Source: an uncultured Alistipes sp.
Lineage (GTDB): Bacteria; Bacteroidota; Bacteroidia; Bacteroidales; Rikenellaceae
DNA: 14,530 nucleotides
Assembly (NCBI GenBank): GCA_900769745.1
Contig: CAAGHX010000225.1
Span: forward strand, 1 to 14,530
Reading direction: 5' to 3'
A model generated the notes under the pieces. It ran no database searches, was not told where the DNA came from, and saw nothing but the letters and a program-made list of their open reading frames with translations. How positions within the stretch are numbered: the first letter of the stretch is position 1; every line of letters starts with the position of its first letter. This document shows positions 14,408-14,530 of this stretch, one piece after another. Made by a program: the position numbers and the translations under genes.

Positions 14408-14530
14408 TTATTTGATTGTTACACCCTCGCCCTCAACGATGCGACCGATAATAGATGCCTTCTCGCCGTGTGATGCAAGAATCTCGATAGCCTTCTCTGC
14501 CTCTGATGGGTCCAAAGCGATAACCATACC
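14408..14530 (-). CDS. purM: Phosphoribosylformylglycinamidine cyclo-ligase (AIR synthetase), C-terminal 40 residues
   Basis: Only the C-terminus is in the window; the 5' part lies beyond the right edge. The reverse complement reads GMVIALDPSEAEKAIEILAS, then HGEKASIIGRIVEGEGVTIK, then TAA at 14410-14408. GMV followed by a hydrophobic strand, an Ala/Glu helix, a GE-x-A turn and IGRI is the ending of PurM, which makes AIR from FGAM with ATP. A C-terminal fold of this kind is shared with other PurM-superfamily proteins (PurL, SelD, ThiL, HypE), but location directly upstream of purN, the classic purM-purN order, supports purM. It is the first gene seen of the minus-strand purine operon. Confidence 0.85.
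   Translation of the reverse strand, partial: GMVIALDPSEAEKAIEILASHGEKASIIGRIVEGEGVTIK

Overview
The window is a compact, housekeeping-dominated chromosome segment of a Bacteroidota bacterium, probably order Bacteroidales. A Rikenellaceae/Alistipes-like source is my guess from overall protein flavour, not something I can prove. Evidence for the phylum: TAnnTTTG-type -7 promoter elements in the serS/U32 intergenic region, A-rich rather than Shine-Dalgarno-like sequence before starts, and protein families typical of the group. Coding density is very high. No gene-free stretch exceeds about 300 bases, and I see no tRNA, rRNA, CRISPR array, transposase or prophage gene.

Layout. The left edge holds the 5' part of serS (minus strand). 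It is divergent from a plus-strand group: a U32-family protein of the RNA-hydroxylase type, a SAM-dependent RNA methyltransferase-like protein, and an overlapping pair of half-size chromate-transporter-family (ChrA) genes, closed by a strong intrinsic terminator near 4.88 kb. Next comes a plus-strand nucleotide operon, pyrF-pyrE-pyrB-purT: OMP decarboxylase, orotate phosphoribosyltransferase, aspartate carbamoyltransferase and the formate-dependent GAR transformylase. It ends in a long imperfect palindrome and a near-perfect bidirectional terminator near 8.93 kb. From there to the right edge everything is on the minus strand: a two-gene unit of an ECF sigma factor plus a four-helix membrane protein, and then, read in its direction of transcription, purM (partial)-purN-purH-purD-folD, ending in a terminator near 10.13 kb.

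How the genes work together. The right-hand operon covers GAR synthesis (PurD), folate-dependent GAR formylation (PurN), AIR synthesis (PurM) and the last two IMP steps (PurH). FolD makes the 10-formyl-THF that PurN and PurH consume. The left operon covers three de novo UMP steps plus PurT, which does the PurN reaction with formate and ATP instead of folate. The genome therefore carries both GAR transformylases, one in each operon.

The most notable observation is in pyrB. Its product is 360 residues and ends in a C-x4-C-x19-C-x2-C module that closely resembles the zinc domain of the ATCase regulatory chain PyrI, with no PyrI allosteric domain present. Other points worth a second look are the roughly 120-base palindrome that includes the purT stop codon, the sigma factor paired with a membrane protein lacking a zinc-finger anti-sigma motif, a candidate ECF-type promoter in front of it, and an RNA-methyltransferase-like protein lacking the usual catalytic-cysteine motif. 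I found no clearly new multi-gene system.
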